Shown here one piece after another: positions 1 through 9,759 of a stretch of 22,321 nt of DNA. The DNA comes from Haplomitrium mnioides (taxonomy: Eukaryota > Marchantiophyta > Haplomitriopsida > Calobryales): assembly GCA_049999725.1 (NCBI GenBank), contig JBNGIS010037922.1:1-22321 (forward strand), written 5' to 3'. The position numbers and the translations under genes were made by a program. The notes beneath the pieces were generated by a model. That model was not told the origin of the DNA. It worked only from the letters and a program-made list of their open reading frames with translations, and made no database searches. Each line of letters opens with the position of its first letter. Position 1 is the stretch's first letter.

Positions 1-246
1 TGTATGTGTGTGCCTTGTCTTCTAGCTTTCAAAAGTTGTGTGAAGCTAGGATGTATGGTATACAGCATCTTCATAGCTTTCAGAAATTGTTAATGTATAA
101 AGGCAGAGAGGGGAATAAATTATGATGTAACTTTTGATATCACCGGCCCTGGCAGGTAGGGGCTGCTGTGAATGATTCTGCCTTCTATGAAGGCAGCACC
201 AAAAGATTGAAAATTGGCAGAAAGGCTTCAGATGAGGAGAGTCGAA
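1..246. other. Intergenic sequence left of the tRNA gene
   Basis: I see no gene here. An imperfect direct repeat (tagctttcaaaagttgt near 24 and tagctttcagaaattgtt near 75) and a plus-strand AATAAA at about 113 are visible. The AATAAA could be the 3' end of a rightward transcript entering from outside the window, but nothing coding supports that. The A runs at 201-204 and 210-213 read as T runs on the minus strand and may be the pol III terminator of the tRNA gene. Confidence 0.4.
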
Positions 247-318
247 GGGGCATTGCGAGAATCGAACTCGCGACCTCTTGCACCCTAAGCAAGAATCATA
301 CCACTAGACCAAATGCCC
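247..318 (-). tRNA. tRNA-Pro (anticodon AGG)
   Basis: The minus strand gives a 72-nt cloverleaf. The acceptor 5' strand GGGCATT pairs with AATGCCC, followed by discriminator C at 247. The anticodon stem CTTGC/GCAAG encloses the loop TTAGGGT, so the anticodon is AGG, which reads the proline codon CCU. The T arm is GCGAG-TTCGATT-CTCGC. The internal A-box-like TGGTCTAGTGG and B-box GTTCGATTC promoters of RNA polymerase III are intact. No intron is present and CCA is not encoded, as expected for a nuclear gene. A T4 run on the minus strand (213-210) lies about 33 nt past the 3' end and may terminate transcription. It is probably functional. Confidence 0.96.
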
Positions 319-1113
319 TTACATGCATATTTCCCGTATTTAACTTGTTTTTTAATTTATTTTCTTATTTTAACTGCGATTAAGAAGATGCAGGTGCTGT
401 TTGCTTCGTAGTGCCCGTCCACACTCTGAGATCTGTTTTCGTGCTTTTCATCTTCAGTCCTATTCACATGTACAGAACTTGTGGAAGCCTCTAATAGAAC
501 TCAAGCTCCACTTTATGATGTTACTTGCCTTGTTCAAGTGATCGAGTCCTATAATACAAAAGGCAACTGTAATCCATCAGACTGTTTTCTAACTCAAAAT
601 GAGATTGTTTGTTGAACTACTACTCTCCAATTGCAATGGTGATGTTTGGGGATGTGCAATGGGGTGTTCATAACAAAGGAGTCCATAACTGCATGCCAGA
701 AGAGGCGAAAGCTATAAACCAGAGTGGATATCGAAAACAGTGATAGAGACAGGGATTGAGGCTGAAATGTACACAAGAATTCCACCATTTAACTATCGAT
801 ACCCTAAACCGGACAGATCGAATTTGCGTTGCTTTTGACATGATTCGTGCAGACTTACAAATTCGCCCGCCCTTCCTTCAATTACTGATACCACTTGTTT
901 AAAGATGACAGGCTAATAGCTGAGGAGGTACACGACACAATTTTGGCCATGGTATTGTGCACATTCATTACTTGGGGGTATAGAAGCATCTGTACAAATT
1001 CTGCTTGCAGTTTGAAATATCTTAGACCGTGAAAATGTACTCCCACCCCAAATTTCTATCCCAGCCGCGCAACGAACAGATACATTTGAGCAGTTGGCAA
1101 ATCAACACTAACG
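319..1113. other. Intergenic region and likely dioxygenase 3' UTR
   Basis: I recognise no gene. A 64-codon minus-strand ORF at 594-788 has no family resemblance and looks like chance. The right part directly follows the stop codon of the minus-strand dioxygenase and presumably holds its 3' UTR. I see no canonical AATAAA on the minus strand close to that stop. Confidence 0.5.
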
Positions 1114-2437
1114 TTACGAAACGATTGTAGGAGCAGACTGCCGTAAAGATGAAAGATATGTCTTGCCATAGACACTGTGATTCAGGTATCCCCGCATGTA
1201 ATCTGCAAATGAACGAGCACGATAAACAGGGGGCTGTCCATTGCAGGAAACAGGAGAAATGATGGCGTCAGGATCAGGGCAGTAGATCGCAGCAGCAGAA
1301 TATCGAGGTTGCTGCATATTGACCACGGACCGATGCATACTGCTCTTGTATTGCCCATTTGTCAATATCTACAAAGAAAGGACGACATTAAGAGCCGGTT
1401 GGAGATGGTTAAAGGAGATTGACGGAAAACTGGAAACGAGGCAAAATGTCGTATGTAATAGGTGGTAGATACCTGGATTTGATCTGCCAGATTGACCACC
1501 AATGCATTGGGCAAAGGTTCAACGTCGATCCATGGACCACCAACTTGCTTTTGGGCTTGAAGACCGCAGATTTCTTGAAATAATATTGTTATACCACCAG
1601 GGTCTGAATGCCCCGCTAGGCCTAGTGCAAGCTTTGGCTCCGGGCAAACAGGATAGAAATTATTGTTTATGTACGTGAATGAATTTTTCTGGAAGGAGTC
1701 ATCAAGGAGAGTGCTTTCAAGTACCAAATTCGTGGACAGCAATGATAGTAGCTTCTTCGCAAGCTGTGAGATCGCAGCGGAATACTCGGCAGCTATCTTT
1801 CTGGACATACAGAATGAATTTGTTAGGAATCCACCATAACATCAACGTGACGTAATCGTCATGAAGTATTCTCGATTATAATTGGAGTTACATTAAGGGA
1901 AAATGATGCAGGCACTATTTACTACCTTAATCCTTCAGGTTTTGGGGGCCAGTGGCTGACGTCTGGATTTAACGGGGGCACGCATTTCAGTCTAAGAAAG
2001 TCGCTCCAGTCTTTAGTTCGCGTGCCATACAATGCCGGAGTGTCAAATTTATCCACAACGAATCCCATCTTTTCTTCAACCGGTAAAGCAAAGAACTCTT
2101 TCATCACGCGCATGTACTCTGCAATGAGAGATGATGAGATACCATGGTTCACAATCTGAAACATGCCCCACTCTTGACATGCTTGGTCAATACTATTCAG
2201 CACATCATCACGCTCCTCCCCATCCAATTTTGCAAGGTCAATTACTGGAACCTCGTCCGCGACTAAGATTTTCTCCACAACCTCCGCCTCGGGCTTGATG
2301 TACATTTCTGGCACCGTTGTCGGAGCTTTGACCGCCATGGAGTTGGCGGGGCTGAGCCAAGTGAGCCCTTTGGCATATCCCATCCACTGCTGCCCCGCAC
2401 TCGAGTCCGCCTCCTTGCTTTGATCTTGCCCCATCAT
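1114..2437 (-). CDS. 2-oxoglutarate/Fe(II)-dependent dioxygenase, three exons
   Basis: This is a plant 2-ODD of the SRG1/flavonol-synthase-like superfamily: a soluble, probably cytosolic oxidase using Fe(II), O2 and 2-oxoglutarate. Its substrate cannot be predicted. Exons on the minus strand are 2437-1926, 1800-1473 and 1368-1114. The introns (125 and 104 bp) have GT/AG ends, and the junctions give a 364-aa frame ending in TAA, which is the usual family length. The DIOX_N domain includes VPVIDLAKL and WGMFQIVNHGIS. The C-terminal 2OG-FeII_Oxy domain has the iron ligands H235 and D237 (GHSDPGG) and H292 (MHRSVVN), and the 2OG-binding R302 and S304 (PRYSAAA). A second ATG follows directly at 2434. 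The frame stays open upstream to 2512 but starts there with GTG and encodes an Arg-rich stretch unlike the family, so I place the start at 2437. It appears intact. Confidence 0.9.
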
Positions 2438-2560
2438 CCCTCTCTCACGTTCTCTTGGACGCTCCGTATATCTACTCCTAAAACTTACCCGTTCCGACGC
2501 TCCTCTGTCCACATTGCTAGCAGCTTTTGCTTTTTCATCCTATATCAGTGGACAAGATTC
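2438..2560 (-). promoter_or_regulatory. Presumed 5' leader of the dioxygenase, with a possible uORF
   Basis: A TATA-like GATATAGG on the minus strand near 2540-2547 precedes the gene. An upstream ATG at 2538-2536 opens a 17-codon frame that closes with TAA at 2487-2485, in a different frame from the dioxygenase. If transcription starts upstream of 2538, this uORF would lie in the leader and could reduce translation. If the TATA-like site is used, transcription would start about 30 nt downstream and skip it. This rests on sequence inspection only. Confidence 0.25.
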
Positions 2561-3084
2561 TTTCCTTCGTGGAGGGGGTCGGTGGGCCTGCACCAGCTTT
2601 ATCTTCACGTCTGCTACATGCTTGTGACGTTCATGTGATTTCAATGTCTGACGTAAGGAATCTCATTCATTTCATTTGCCGACCCAACAGTACTGTTTTA
2701 TAATTTTCTGATTTTCGAGGAACGAAGACAGACAGTGCATTTGGCACATTCCCCAATGATTTCATATCTACAAGTCGAAGCTGCAACTGCATCATCTCTA
2801 CGAGGAGGGAGATTCACCCCAACTATGTCATTCATACTACTAAGGTTTTAAACTATATATGCTATGTGTCCTTCCTAATAGCTGCGTACATTATACAACC
2901 TTTTTTTCTTCAGTCCAACGATTCACATCCACAGAGGCCTGTTCTTTTGATCTCCAGCTCGTGCCTACTCGACAACGTCCCTTTATCTTGCAAGTCGAAG
3001 AGCCCTTGTGATCTCCAACTGCTTACCGACTTAGGTCGAACAAACTCTAGTTTGCAAGAGATGAAAAACAAGGCCATCTCGAGT
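2561..3084. other. Spacer between the two minus-strand genes
   Basis: This stretch should contain the dioxygenase promoter and the 3' UTR of the TSJT1-like gene. Several short open frames cross it, but none resembles a protein family or shows coding bias. An AT-rich tatata motif lies near 2855. I see no repeat or RNA gene. Confidence 0.45.
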
Positions 3085-4401
3085 CTAAAAGGCTGTTGCC
3101 CATGATAATCCTCCCACAGTCGGAGGACTACTTACTTGTGGAGCCGGCTCCACCTTGAATGTCGATCCACAAAACTGCCCTTGACTGTCTACTCGAGGCA
3201 CGGATCTCATTGGACTTAGAGGATGCTCGTAACTTTGCAAACCTCCCCCTGTGCTCGTAAATAGGCATCCTGGAACACGCACGGACATGTCAGAAGATGA
3301 CAGCAGTAGGTAACAGCCGTAGGTAACCTAAAGTGGGAAAGATACTAGAGCAAGGTGCAGCTCCCCTCCAATACATAATTAATAATACCTGATGGAAACG
3401 GAGCGAAGGATTTTCCACAACCATCTTTTAGCAAATTCGCAGTGTCCGAAAATGCCAAGGAACCATCTGCAGTTGTTCCCCAAAAGAATGGGACCTTGGA
3501 GTGGCAGTCCTGCGAACGAAAGGGAGAGGGTACATTGAGGAGTTAATTGCCAACGGAATTCAGACAGAAAACGTCCCATGTATAACACGAAATGGAGAAA
3601 CGGGCAGCGGAAAGAAGCTAGAGTAATGAGAGGCCAAAATATTTACAGCTGCAACGAAGATTGCGTGAGTGCTGTGGTCAAACAGGACAAAGGCAAAAGC
3701 CCCTTTCAAGCCACGGACAAAGTGATCTGCGGGGTACGCTGCCCGGTCTCGCAATGCTCTGTACATTTCGATGATCAAAGGACACTCGGAAACACTCTTG
3801 GAGATTATCCCGTACTGCTGCTTGAGTTGAGGAAGATTCTCGAGATTTCCCTCAAACAGCAGGTAGATATCGTCCGTCACAGCAAGATTCCTGCGAATAA
3901 TCCCGGAAAGATCAAGCGAAGAACTAGACATTAAAACTCATGCGACTCAAAGACACAAATTACTACTCTGCAAACGACTAAAAGAATTCCCCTGCTCGTT
4001 CCTGTTAAATTGCAAGAACCGCTTCTTTCGACCAAGTCATTCCTTAAGAAGTATGCTAGGAACTACAAGCAAATAAGGAGCTGTATGTTCTTCCCATAGC
4101 TGAGAACTACACTAGTGAGGAGTTACATGTTCGTCCCATAGCTGAGGCAATAGAAGAAAGATGCCAGTTTCCCTAGCTAACATGTTAACAGAACATACCT
4201 TGGTCTTAAGAGTGCCTGCTTATGATGAGTGTACGCCATTGCGCAGTCGTCACCGAATTGGATAGAGATCGACTGAGCATTTGTATCTCTGAAAGCGTTT
4301 ACAATGTCTACCCCTTTCTGACGACTATCGACGGTGGGACTGGCCGGGACCTTCAACTCCTCTGGCCCCTTGGCAACGTTTGCGTGAAATACAGCCAACA
4401 T
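3085..4401 (-). CDS. TSJT1/aluminium-induced-type protein (glutamine amidotransferase-like fold), four exons
   Basis: This belongs to the plant 'stem-specific protein TSJT1 / aluminium-induced protein with YGL and LRDR motifs' family (DUF3700, class II glutamine-amidotransferase-like fold). Its biochemical role is unknown; relatives respond to hormones, sugar and stress. Exons on the minus strand are 4401-4199, 3923-3647, 3509-3389 and 3269-3085. Introns of 275, 137 and 119 bp have GT/AG ends. The exons total 786 nt, giving 261 aa and a TAG stop; relatives are about 230-255 aa. The N-terminus is MLAVFHANVAKGPEEL. YGI stands in place of YGL at residues 105-107, and LRDR is at 125-128, followed by AAYPADHFV. 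Further family blocks are KVPFFWGTTADGSLAFSD in exon 3 and LQSYEHPLSPMRSVPRVDS in exon 4. There is no catalytic Cys2, as is normal for this family. It appears intact. Confidence 0.88.
4077..4147. repeat. Short tandem duplication in intron 1 of the TSJT1-like gene
   Basis: Two imperfect copies with a period of about 43 bp share the core tcccatagctgag (near 4091 and 4134), each preceded by a related aggag...atgttc segment. It lies wholly inside the first intron and should not affect the protein. Confidence 0.6.
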
Positions 4402-4742
4402 CTTGACGACACTCGCTTACGGAAAAACAACAAAGTTACAGAAGCCGGCAACGGATCAAGCTTCTAGACGCCCCACGACTCAATTGCCAAAACCGAACGC
4501 TCAACAACTATCTTGCTCGATCACCAGAACGAACCAACAAACTTTCGCAACCTACCCTTTGTTTCTTACTATCTCAACACACCAATCCTACTCCCGAAGC
4601 CCCGATTCAGCCACCTACAACAAGCGCATCCTACAAACGCAACTCACGCACTTCACAATTGAGCATCAATCGAGAGCTTGCAAAATCCGTCACTCACGTC
4701 TCATCAATCCCTCTCGTCTGCTTCTCAACACCGCGTGCTCTG

Positions 4743-4789
4743 CCTATAAAGCTCTCTCGGCAACGCCAGGACAGGACGTACGTGGCCCA
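4743..4789 (-). promoter_or_regulatory. Candidate promoter of the TSJT1-like gene: TATA-like, ABRE-like and site II elements
   Basis: About 345 bp upstream of the start codon the minus strand reads CTTTATAGG, a TATA-like site. About 30 bp further upstream is TACGTGGC on the plus strand at 4779-4786, which fits the abscisic-acid response element YACGTGGC. It overlaps GGCCCA (4784-4789), which reads TGGGCC on the minus strand, the TCP-type site II element. The order and spacing are plausible for a stress- or hormone-responsive promoter. The TATA-like site can also be read as TATAAAG on the plus strand, so direction is not proven. Confidence 0.45.
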
Positions 4790-4882
4790 CCACCATTCGT
4801 CTACTGATGGTACAGTCTTACGTGCCTTACTTTCATAAGCCAAACCCCTTACACGTCCTCGTTCAACGGCCTCCCTTCCTGC

Positions 4883-5095
4883 TTGCTACCTTTGAATTCT
4901 GCTACGATTCCATGGTTTGAAGGATTACTCAAAGGTATATATGAATGGAAGACCAGTCTCAAAGTGGACCCATCAGTAGGGTGCAACTGGTGCAGGGAGG
5001 AACTGGTAAATGCTTGTAAGGTGGCAGGAGTGGATAAGAACTTCCAACGTCCCGATATAGCCGAGTACGTGGCAGGTTCATCGCGCGGAATTTAG
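4883..5095 (+). pseudogene. Unrecognised 70-codon open frame, possibly a gene fragment
   Basis: The frame starts at TTG, with no ATG near, and ends in TAG. Its middle (residues about 11-66) has protein-like composition, including CNWCREELVNACKVAG and FQRPDIAEYVAG, with two Cys spaced C-x2-C. I do not recognise a family. It could be a single-exon relic, a missed internal exon of a plus-strand gene, or chance. An ABRE-type TACGTGGC also lies in it at 5066-5073. Confidence 0.18.
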
Positions 5096-5103
5096 CGACG
5101 CCT

Positions 5104-5590
5104 CCACATGTAGCCAACACTTTAGAAAACAGTTATATACAAAACCGACAAATGACTTATTTTATAATGTTTTTCGGACCGCTATCGTTATTACCTCACC
5201 AATTTTCTTTACTTTTACTTTAAGGATCTTTTACAGTGCACAAAAGACTTTGTCTCCCGCTCTAAACTGGTACCGTAACCAGCGGACTAAATTAGAGAGA
5301 ATCATTTGTTTGTATTACTTATATACTTGAGTAGAAGAATTAATCAAACAATTGTATATATAATTAAAAGAATTTGTCAACATCAATACTTGTAAATGTC
5401 AATGTACTATTTACTTACAATGACAAACTAAAGCACACCAAAGATTCAACTTTTAGCTCTCATGTTTACTTACTAAAAATAGCTCTTTTATTTTATTGTC
5501 AAAGTAGATATTTCTTCTCTTTGAATTCCAAAATTTAGCATTTGTTGTAAGGAAGTTTTTGCTTAACCCTAACAAGTATAAGCACATTAA
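5104..5590. other. AT-rich spacer, nothing recognised
   Basis: No ORF, RNA gene or repeat family is recognisable. Base composition changes here from the genic part to the AT-rich repeat part. It leads directly into the left end of the 69-bp tandem array. Confidence 0.5.
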
Positions 5591-5898
5591 TGTTCTAGTT
5601 ACTTGGAAGTAGTTTTCAAATGTTTTTTTACATAACTTAATGTAACATTGTAGAGAGTAGTGTTCAACTTTATATAACTAGCTCCAAAGTAATGTTCTTG
5701 TTATTTGGAAGTGGTTTTCAAAATTTTTTACATAGATTGCTCTAACTCTTTAGAGAGTAGTATTCTATTACATTGGAAGTGGTTTTCAAAAATTTTTAAA
5801 TAGATTTCTCGAACTCTTTAGAGAGTAGTTTTCTATGACATTGGAAGTGGTTTTCAAATGTTTTCTAAATAGATTCTTCTAACCCGTTAGAGAGTAGT
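5591..5898. repeat. Left part of the 69-bp tandem array (about 4 units)
   Basis: Units end with the landmark gagagtag at 5660, 5760, 5828 and 5897. Their lengths are 70, 100, 68 and 69 bp; the second carries about 31 extra bases. Shared blocks are ttggaagtggttttcaaa, acatagattcttctaac and the gagagtag end. The left units are the most diverged, as expected at the edge of an array. The array is interrupted at 5898/5899 by LTR A of gypsy element 1 and resumes at 13067. Confidence 0.9.
5894..5898. repeat. Left target-site duplication of gypsy element 1 (gtagt)
   Basis: gtagt lies directly left of LTR A and matches atagt directly right of LTR B (13067-13071) at 4 of 5 bases. Removing the element and one copy restores the tandem unit text gagagtagtattctag. 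Confidence 0.75.
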
Positions 5899-6369
5899 TG
5901 CAAGAGAACTCAAAGACCAACTTCAAAATGGCTAACAACTCCAAGATAATTCTAATAGAATTATGCAACTCAAGGTCAGTTAGCAAGCGAAAGCCAAGAG
6001 TGCAAGCCAAAGCCAAACAACCAAAAAGCCAAACCGAATTGAGAGGAGCTCCAAGATGAGGAGGAGGGCTATGAAGCCCCTCTATTTATACAAGAGAAGA
6101 AAGTGTTATCCCCCTTCTTTCACTTACAAATCACTTCCGATTTCAGCCTTAAAAGTGATTTTATCTTACATCTCTAAAAGTAGCTTCGAATGCAAGTAAT
6201 CTTCTCCCACTTCAATCCTAAAAGTAACCTTGTACTATTTCACTTATAGTAACTTCAAAAGCAAGTAACTTTACAATGATTTAAGCCCTAAAAGTGATCC
6301 TCTACCACTTTCTTCACTCATTTTTATTTTCTTATATATATAGCACAACATTATACTTGTACCATTATA
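5899..6369 (-). repeat. 3' LTR (LTR A) of gypsy element 1
   Basis: 471 bp, aligning over its length with LTR B and LTR C. On the plus strand it begins tgcaagagaac (intact family start tgtaagagaac) and ends cattata, where the intact family end is ttaca, so its outer CA has mutated. A TATA box TATAAATA on the minus strand (6090-6083) marks the promoter. Compared with element 2, about 64 bp just internal to this LTR (polyprotein C-terminus and polypurine tract) are missing. Confidence 0.9.
6083..6090 (-). promoter_or_regulatory. LTR TATA box (TATAAATA)
   Basis: TATAAATA on the minus strand inside LTR A. It is conserved in LTR C (13955-13948) and changed to TATAAATC in LTR B (12793-12786). It is the likely promoter of this gypsy family. 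Confidence 0.6.
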
Positions 6370-6429
6370 CTCTTGAGCATTCTCAATGTTTGAATAAGGT
6401 TTCTAAGTAGCATAATAAAACAAATAGCC
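6370..6429 (-). pseudogene. C-terminal end of the element 1 chromodomain, separated by the LINE
   Basis: Reading the minus strand leftward from the LINE poly(A), the frame gives the end of the chromodomain (KGY...AT, a stop at the expected Trp, then SNIENAQEY). It continues the chromodomain broken at 8342. It runs directly into LTR A without a polypurine tract. Confidence 0.75.
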
Positions 6430-8341
6430 TTTTTTTTTTACTGAAAGCAAACAACTTTATTTACTTTCGAACATCAAATATATAACTACGGCTAACAACT
6501 AGGCCGAGCGGCAAAGCCATCAACCATTCAATTTCTTTTAAGATCTAGCTTGATAAACCAAAGTAACCTTATACCTTCAATCCAGATTACTACTAATATT
6601 CAAATTCCATTGAACACTTTCTTCATCACATATACACAGAAAATGCCTAGCACCTCATGTTATGTCAAAGGTTTCAAGAACGTTTTCTCTTTTCTCTTTA
6701 TAATAAGCCTTAATCCAGTCTCTACAAGCATTATGCCAAGCTTTCTTTCTATACTCAACCAGTCTTATCCAGATTTTCTTTTTCAAACAGTACATATCTA
6801 TATGTGACTTCTCAAAAACTATAGCATTTCTAAAAAGCAATATGGAGTAAAGTACTATTCTTCTTACTAAGTACCAGATCTCTTGAGCTACAACCAATAC
6901 CTTTGGTATTCTATCACCTACGATGCATTGCTATCAAGTTGGCTTCCATCTTTTGGTATTCTCACAAATATAGAACACTAGTCTGTTTTTTATATTCATT
7001 GCCCATTTTCAGATAGTGCTGATCGTAGGAAAAATCCAGAAATAGTGAATGAGATCTTCTTGTTAATCCTCCTTGTAGCAGATGGACTTGAAGCTCTCAA
7101 CTTGCATACCTCTTTGGACAATAAGCCATATTAACATGGCCTCTTTGGTTGATCCGCTCGTATGTCATATATCAGTCCATCTGAAAGAGTATGTAGAGTC
7201 TATTGATCTATGTGCTTTCCAGTGTTCCAAAACTAGAATGATTGTAGATGGCGGGTCCAATATGAACCGACGGCCTTTCTTGGTGGAATAGTTGTTGAGT
7301 GAGGAGTTATCTTTCCAGACCCACATTCCAGGGTCTCAATCTCCTTCTTGATAACTGAGCCAAGTAATTTATACTTAGCATTATGATCTTTGGTCACTGT
7401 GTAGACTCTCATTTTCCTCATAATCATTGAAGAAGGAAGTTGGGGTCAAGATCCTTCTGCCAACATCGTAGACATTGGGGTGATAAAGAACCATGAGCAT
7501 GAATAGGGTAAAGAAGAAGACTGAGTCATGGTTCCCGCCTTGAGATCAGTATCAGGACTCTACAAGGATATTGCGACCAGGTGTGTTTCCAGTTCAGATG
7601 TGAAAACTCTGGTCTAGTCTCATTTTCTTATGTGGTTGGGCCTTTTAAGTAGGAGTGAAGCCCACCTTTCAAAGATCTTAGCTATTAGGTCATACCATTT
7701 CCACTCATGTCTTTTGTGAAGCTGGTATTGTTCTTGCACCTATGTCCAATCAAGAAACTCATAAGTGTGACAATTCCATAGATCTCCAATCACTTTGATC
7801 TCTATCTGAGACCATCTTAAGGCTGGCCAGCTCTTATTTGCCGCTAGCAGTGAATTTCTCCTAGTTTATTCCACCAGATGTTTATTCTTACCACCTCTTC
7901 AAAAGACTCAGGAGCCTTCTATTTGATGGATCTTTTGAGAACCGACCAAGCCTACCATATCTCCTTCCACAGCTGAGAGGCAAACCAACATGAGGATCTA
8001 CAACTAGCTACTATCTACAATAAGGAGTGACCCCAACCTAGTTTACTAAGTGGTCTAGCTTGGCTTGCTCTATACATTAAGAACGTTTTGCATGTAGAGT
8101 CACCTAGCAGAACAGTTCTCATAATCCACTTCCCTAACATGGCTTGAGTCTGCGCATATATATCTATCAATCCCAATTCTCCTTCTTTCTTTCTCTTCAA
8201 GCATTTTTCTCACACCACTGGAGCTTTGCATTTTTCTCCATTTCCTAACCAGAGGAAGTTTCTCACCAATTGTTTGGAAAGGCTATCCATTTGGTATTTT
8301 GCTTCTTGCTGAGTAGGAGGCAGCTCTCCTCTTAAAGAAAT
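6430..8341 (-). mobile_element. 5'-truncated LINE (non-LTR retrotransposon) nested in the gypsy chromodomain
   Basis: The insert interrupts the chromodomain between the codons for KVV and KGY. Its minus-strand 3' end has AATAAA (6461-6456), then 17 nt further a run of ten A (6439-6430), as expected of a LINE tail. At the other end it contains the C-terminal part of a LINE ORF2 protein and no 5' part. The bases gaaagcaaacaacttt (6443-6458) and gaaatcaaacaacttt (8337-8352) are a 15/16 direct repeat at the two ends. The left copy lies inside the poly(A) run, so it is not a simple target-site duplication. About 1.9 kb. Confidence 0.85.
6655..8290 (-). pseudogene. LINE ORF2 remnant (region C-terminal to reverse transcriptase)
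   Basis: From 8290 the minus strand reads MDSLSKQLVRNFLWLGNG, a stop, then KEGELGLIDIYAQTQAMLGKW and SQARPLSKLGWGHSLL to 8015. This is the conserved stretch after the RT domain in plant LINE ORF2 proteins (RNFLW...EGGLGL.D....N.ALL.KW). Further left, in other frames, follow VIGDLWNCHTYEFLDW (about 7820-7775) and an 80-codon open segment at 6897-6655 (residues include AWHNACRDWIKAYYKEKREN). Many stops and frameshifts; no catalytic RT motif remains. Non-functional. Confidence 0.8.
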
Positions 8342-8538
8342 CAAACAACTTTGTATTGAACTTGTGGATCCCGTCCTCGTTTGATAACTCTTTTTGCCAA
8401 AATGTGGTCCACTTCATATTCTTTATGATCATTAAGAACAATAAGTGGAGGAGGAAGTTCAATACAATTTGGAAAAGAAGATGGGCTAGGGAGAAAAGGT
8501 TGAAGTTTAGAGATATGAATCACATGATAGATCTTCAT
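8342..8538 (-). pseudogene. Integrase C-terminus and N-terminal chromodomain of gypsy element 1
   Basis: The frame reads YHVIHISKLQPF, the typical HVSKLKPF end of chromovirus integrases. After a proline-rich linker comes EYEVDHILAKRVIKRGR and VQYKVV, the first chromodomain strands. The expected following tryptophan is where the LINE entered. Chromodomains of this type guide integration towards heterochromatin by binding histone tails. Confidence 0.88.
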
Positions 8539-8940
8539 ATGAAGAGGAAAATCAAGTTTATAAGCAACGAGAGAAATGACTTGAGAAATATTGAAAGAAC
8601 CAATCCAAGTAGAAGATAACTTACAGACTTGAGTATCTAAAATAATGGGAGATCATGAGTAGACAACATAACTTGGTCATCTAAAACATAATAGAAATCA
8701 CAACGATGTCTATTAGCATATTTTTTTGCCAAATTTGAGCAAGCGTAAGATAGTTGCAAGCATCTTGCAAAGAAGATGATAAACAAAACAAAAAAGTAGA
8801 AATACTTGGAACATTGGAAGAAGAAAGAGAAATCAAACCATCAGGAATAAGAGGATGTTGACCCAAATTAAGAAAGAAAGAAGATAACCCAATACTTGAT
8901 GTTTGTAGTTGCTGTAAGCAAACTTCACATTCAGTAAGAA

Positions 8941-9530
8941 ACTATTCTAATCGGTGTGATAAACATTGAGGAATGCGCAAAGCATATCCTCTACTGTGTG
9001 ATTAACACACTCTATTTGCCCATCTATTTGAGGATGATAAACAATAGACATAAAGAGTTTGGTTTCCAAAAGCTTGAACAACTCTTGCCAAAACTTTCGA
9101 GTAAAACATGGATCCCTATCAGATATTAACACCTTAGGTCTTTCATAATGACGCAAGATAATGTCAAAGTAAATTTTTGCCAATTGTGGAGCATCCACTG
9201 TATATATTGTTAATGCTAAGTAAATCTGCTTGTTGAGCTTTTCTACAAACACTACAATGGCAATAAACCCACGAGGTATAGTTGAAAGTGAAGTGACAAG
9301 ATCCAAACTTACTTGTTCCCAATGATTAGTAGGAATTGGTAGTGGTTGAAGAAGTCCAGCTGATTTTTGATTTGAAGCTTTGTTTCGCTGACAACTTTTA
9401 CACAAACGAACAAAACCATAGACATCTCAAGCCAAGTTGGGCCACCACCAAGTGCACTACAACAACTCTATAGTTTTATCTACTCTAAGATGCTTTGAGA
9501 TGAGAATGTCATGCTCTTCTTGAAAATGAG
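8941..9530 (-). pseudogene. Integrase of gypsy element 1
   Basis: The H2C2 zinc-binding region spans about 9530-9370, with EHDILISKHLRVDKT, CTWWWPNLA and CKSCQRNK. The catalytic core follows with all three acidic residues: D in VSLDLVTSL, D in ISDRDPCF and E in QIDGQIECVNHTVE. At least two stop codons break the zinc region and another follows the core (YHTD-stop). The core is preserved better than the RT but cannot be expressed as part of a full polyprotein. Confidence 0.9.
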
Positions 9531-9539
9531 CTATTCAAA

Positions 9540-9759
9540 ACATATCATCTTGTAGAACATATATTTGATGACATTGATAGTGAATACCATCTTGAATGGA
9601 AAAAGAACAGCATTTACTATTGTTGACCATTAATCGTACAAAAAAAACGAAAAAAACATTTTCTTATAGTTTTTGGCAATAGCTTTTACTATTTATCTCA
9701 TCAAGATGTAATATGCTAATGTTATCCACCTTCATTGTATTCACTTGATGATTCAACCT
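9540..9759 (-). other. Connector between RNase H and integrase, decayed
   Basis: This matches the position of the RNase H/integrase connection in Ty3/gypsy polyproteins and aligns with 15775-15864 of element 2. No intact frame remains and no other gene is visible. Confidence 0.6.

Noticed and set aside
168-383. 71-codon plus-strand ORF
   Set aside because: It reads through the antisense of the tRNA-Pro gene.
2438-2512. Longer dioxygenase N-terminus starting at 2512
   Set aside because: The codon at 2512 is GTG, the added residues are Arg-rich and unlike the family, and ATG at 2437 gives the usual family length.
3578-3934. 118-codon plus-strand ORF
   Set aside because: It is antisense to exon 2 of the TSJT1-like gene, whose minus-strand reading matches a known family and splice signals.
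4403-4807. 134-codon plus-strand ORF
   Set aside because: It lies over the leader and promoter of the TSJT1-like gene, has no family resemblance, and has the composition of noncoding sequence.
5591-6369. A long LTR made of the tandem array plus LTR A
   Set aside because: The primer-binding site adjoins LTR B directly and the TGTAA/TTACA ends fall at the array borders, so the LTR is only the ~470-bp part. The array lies outside it.
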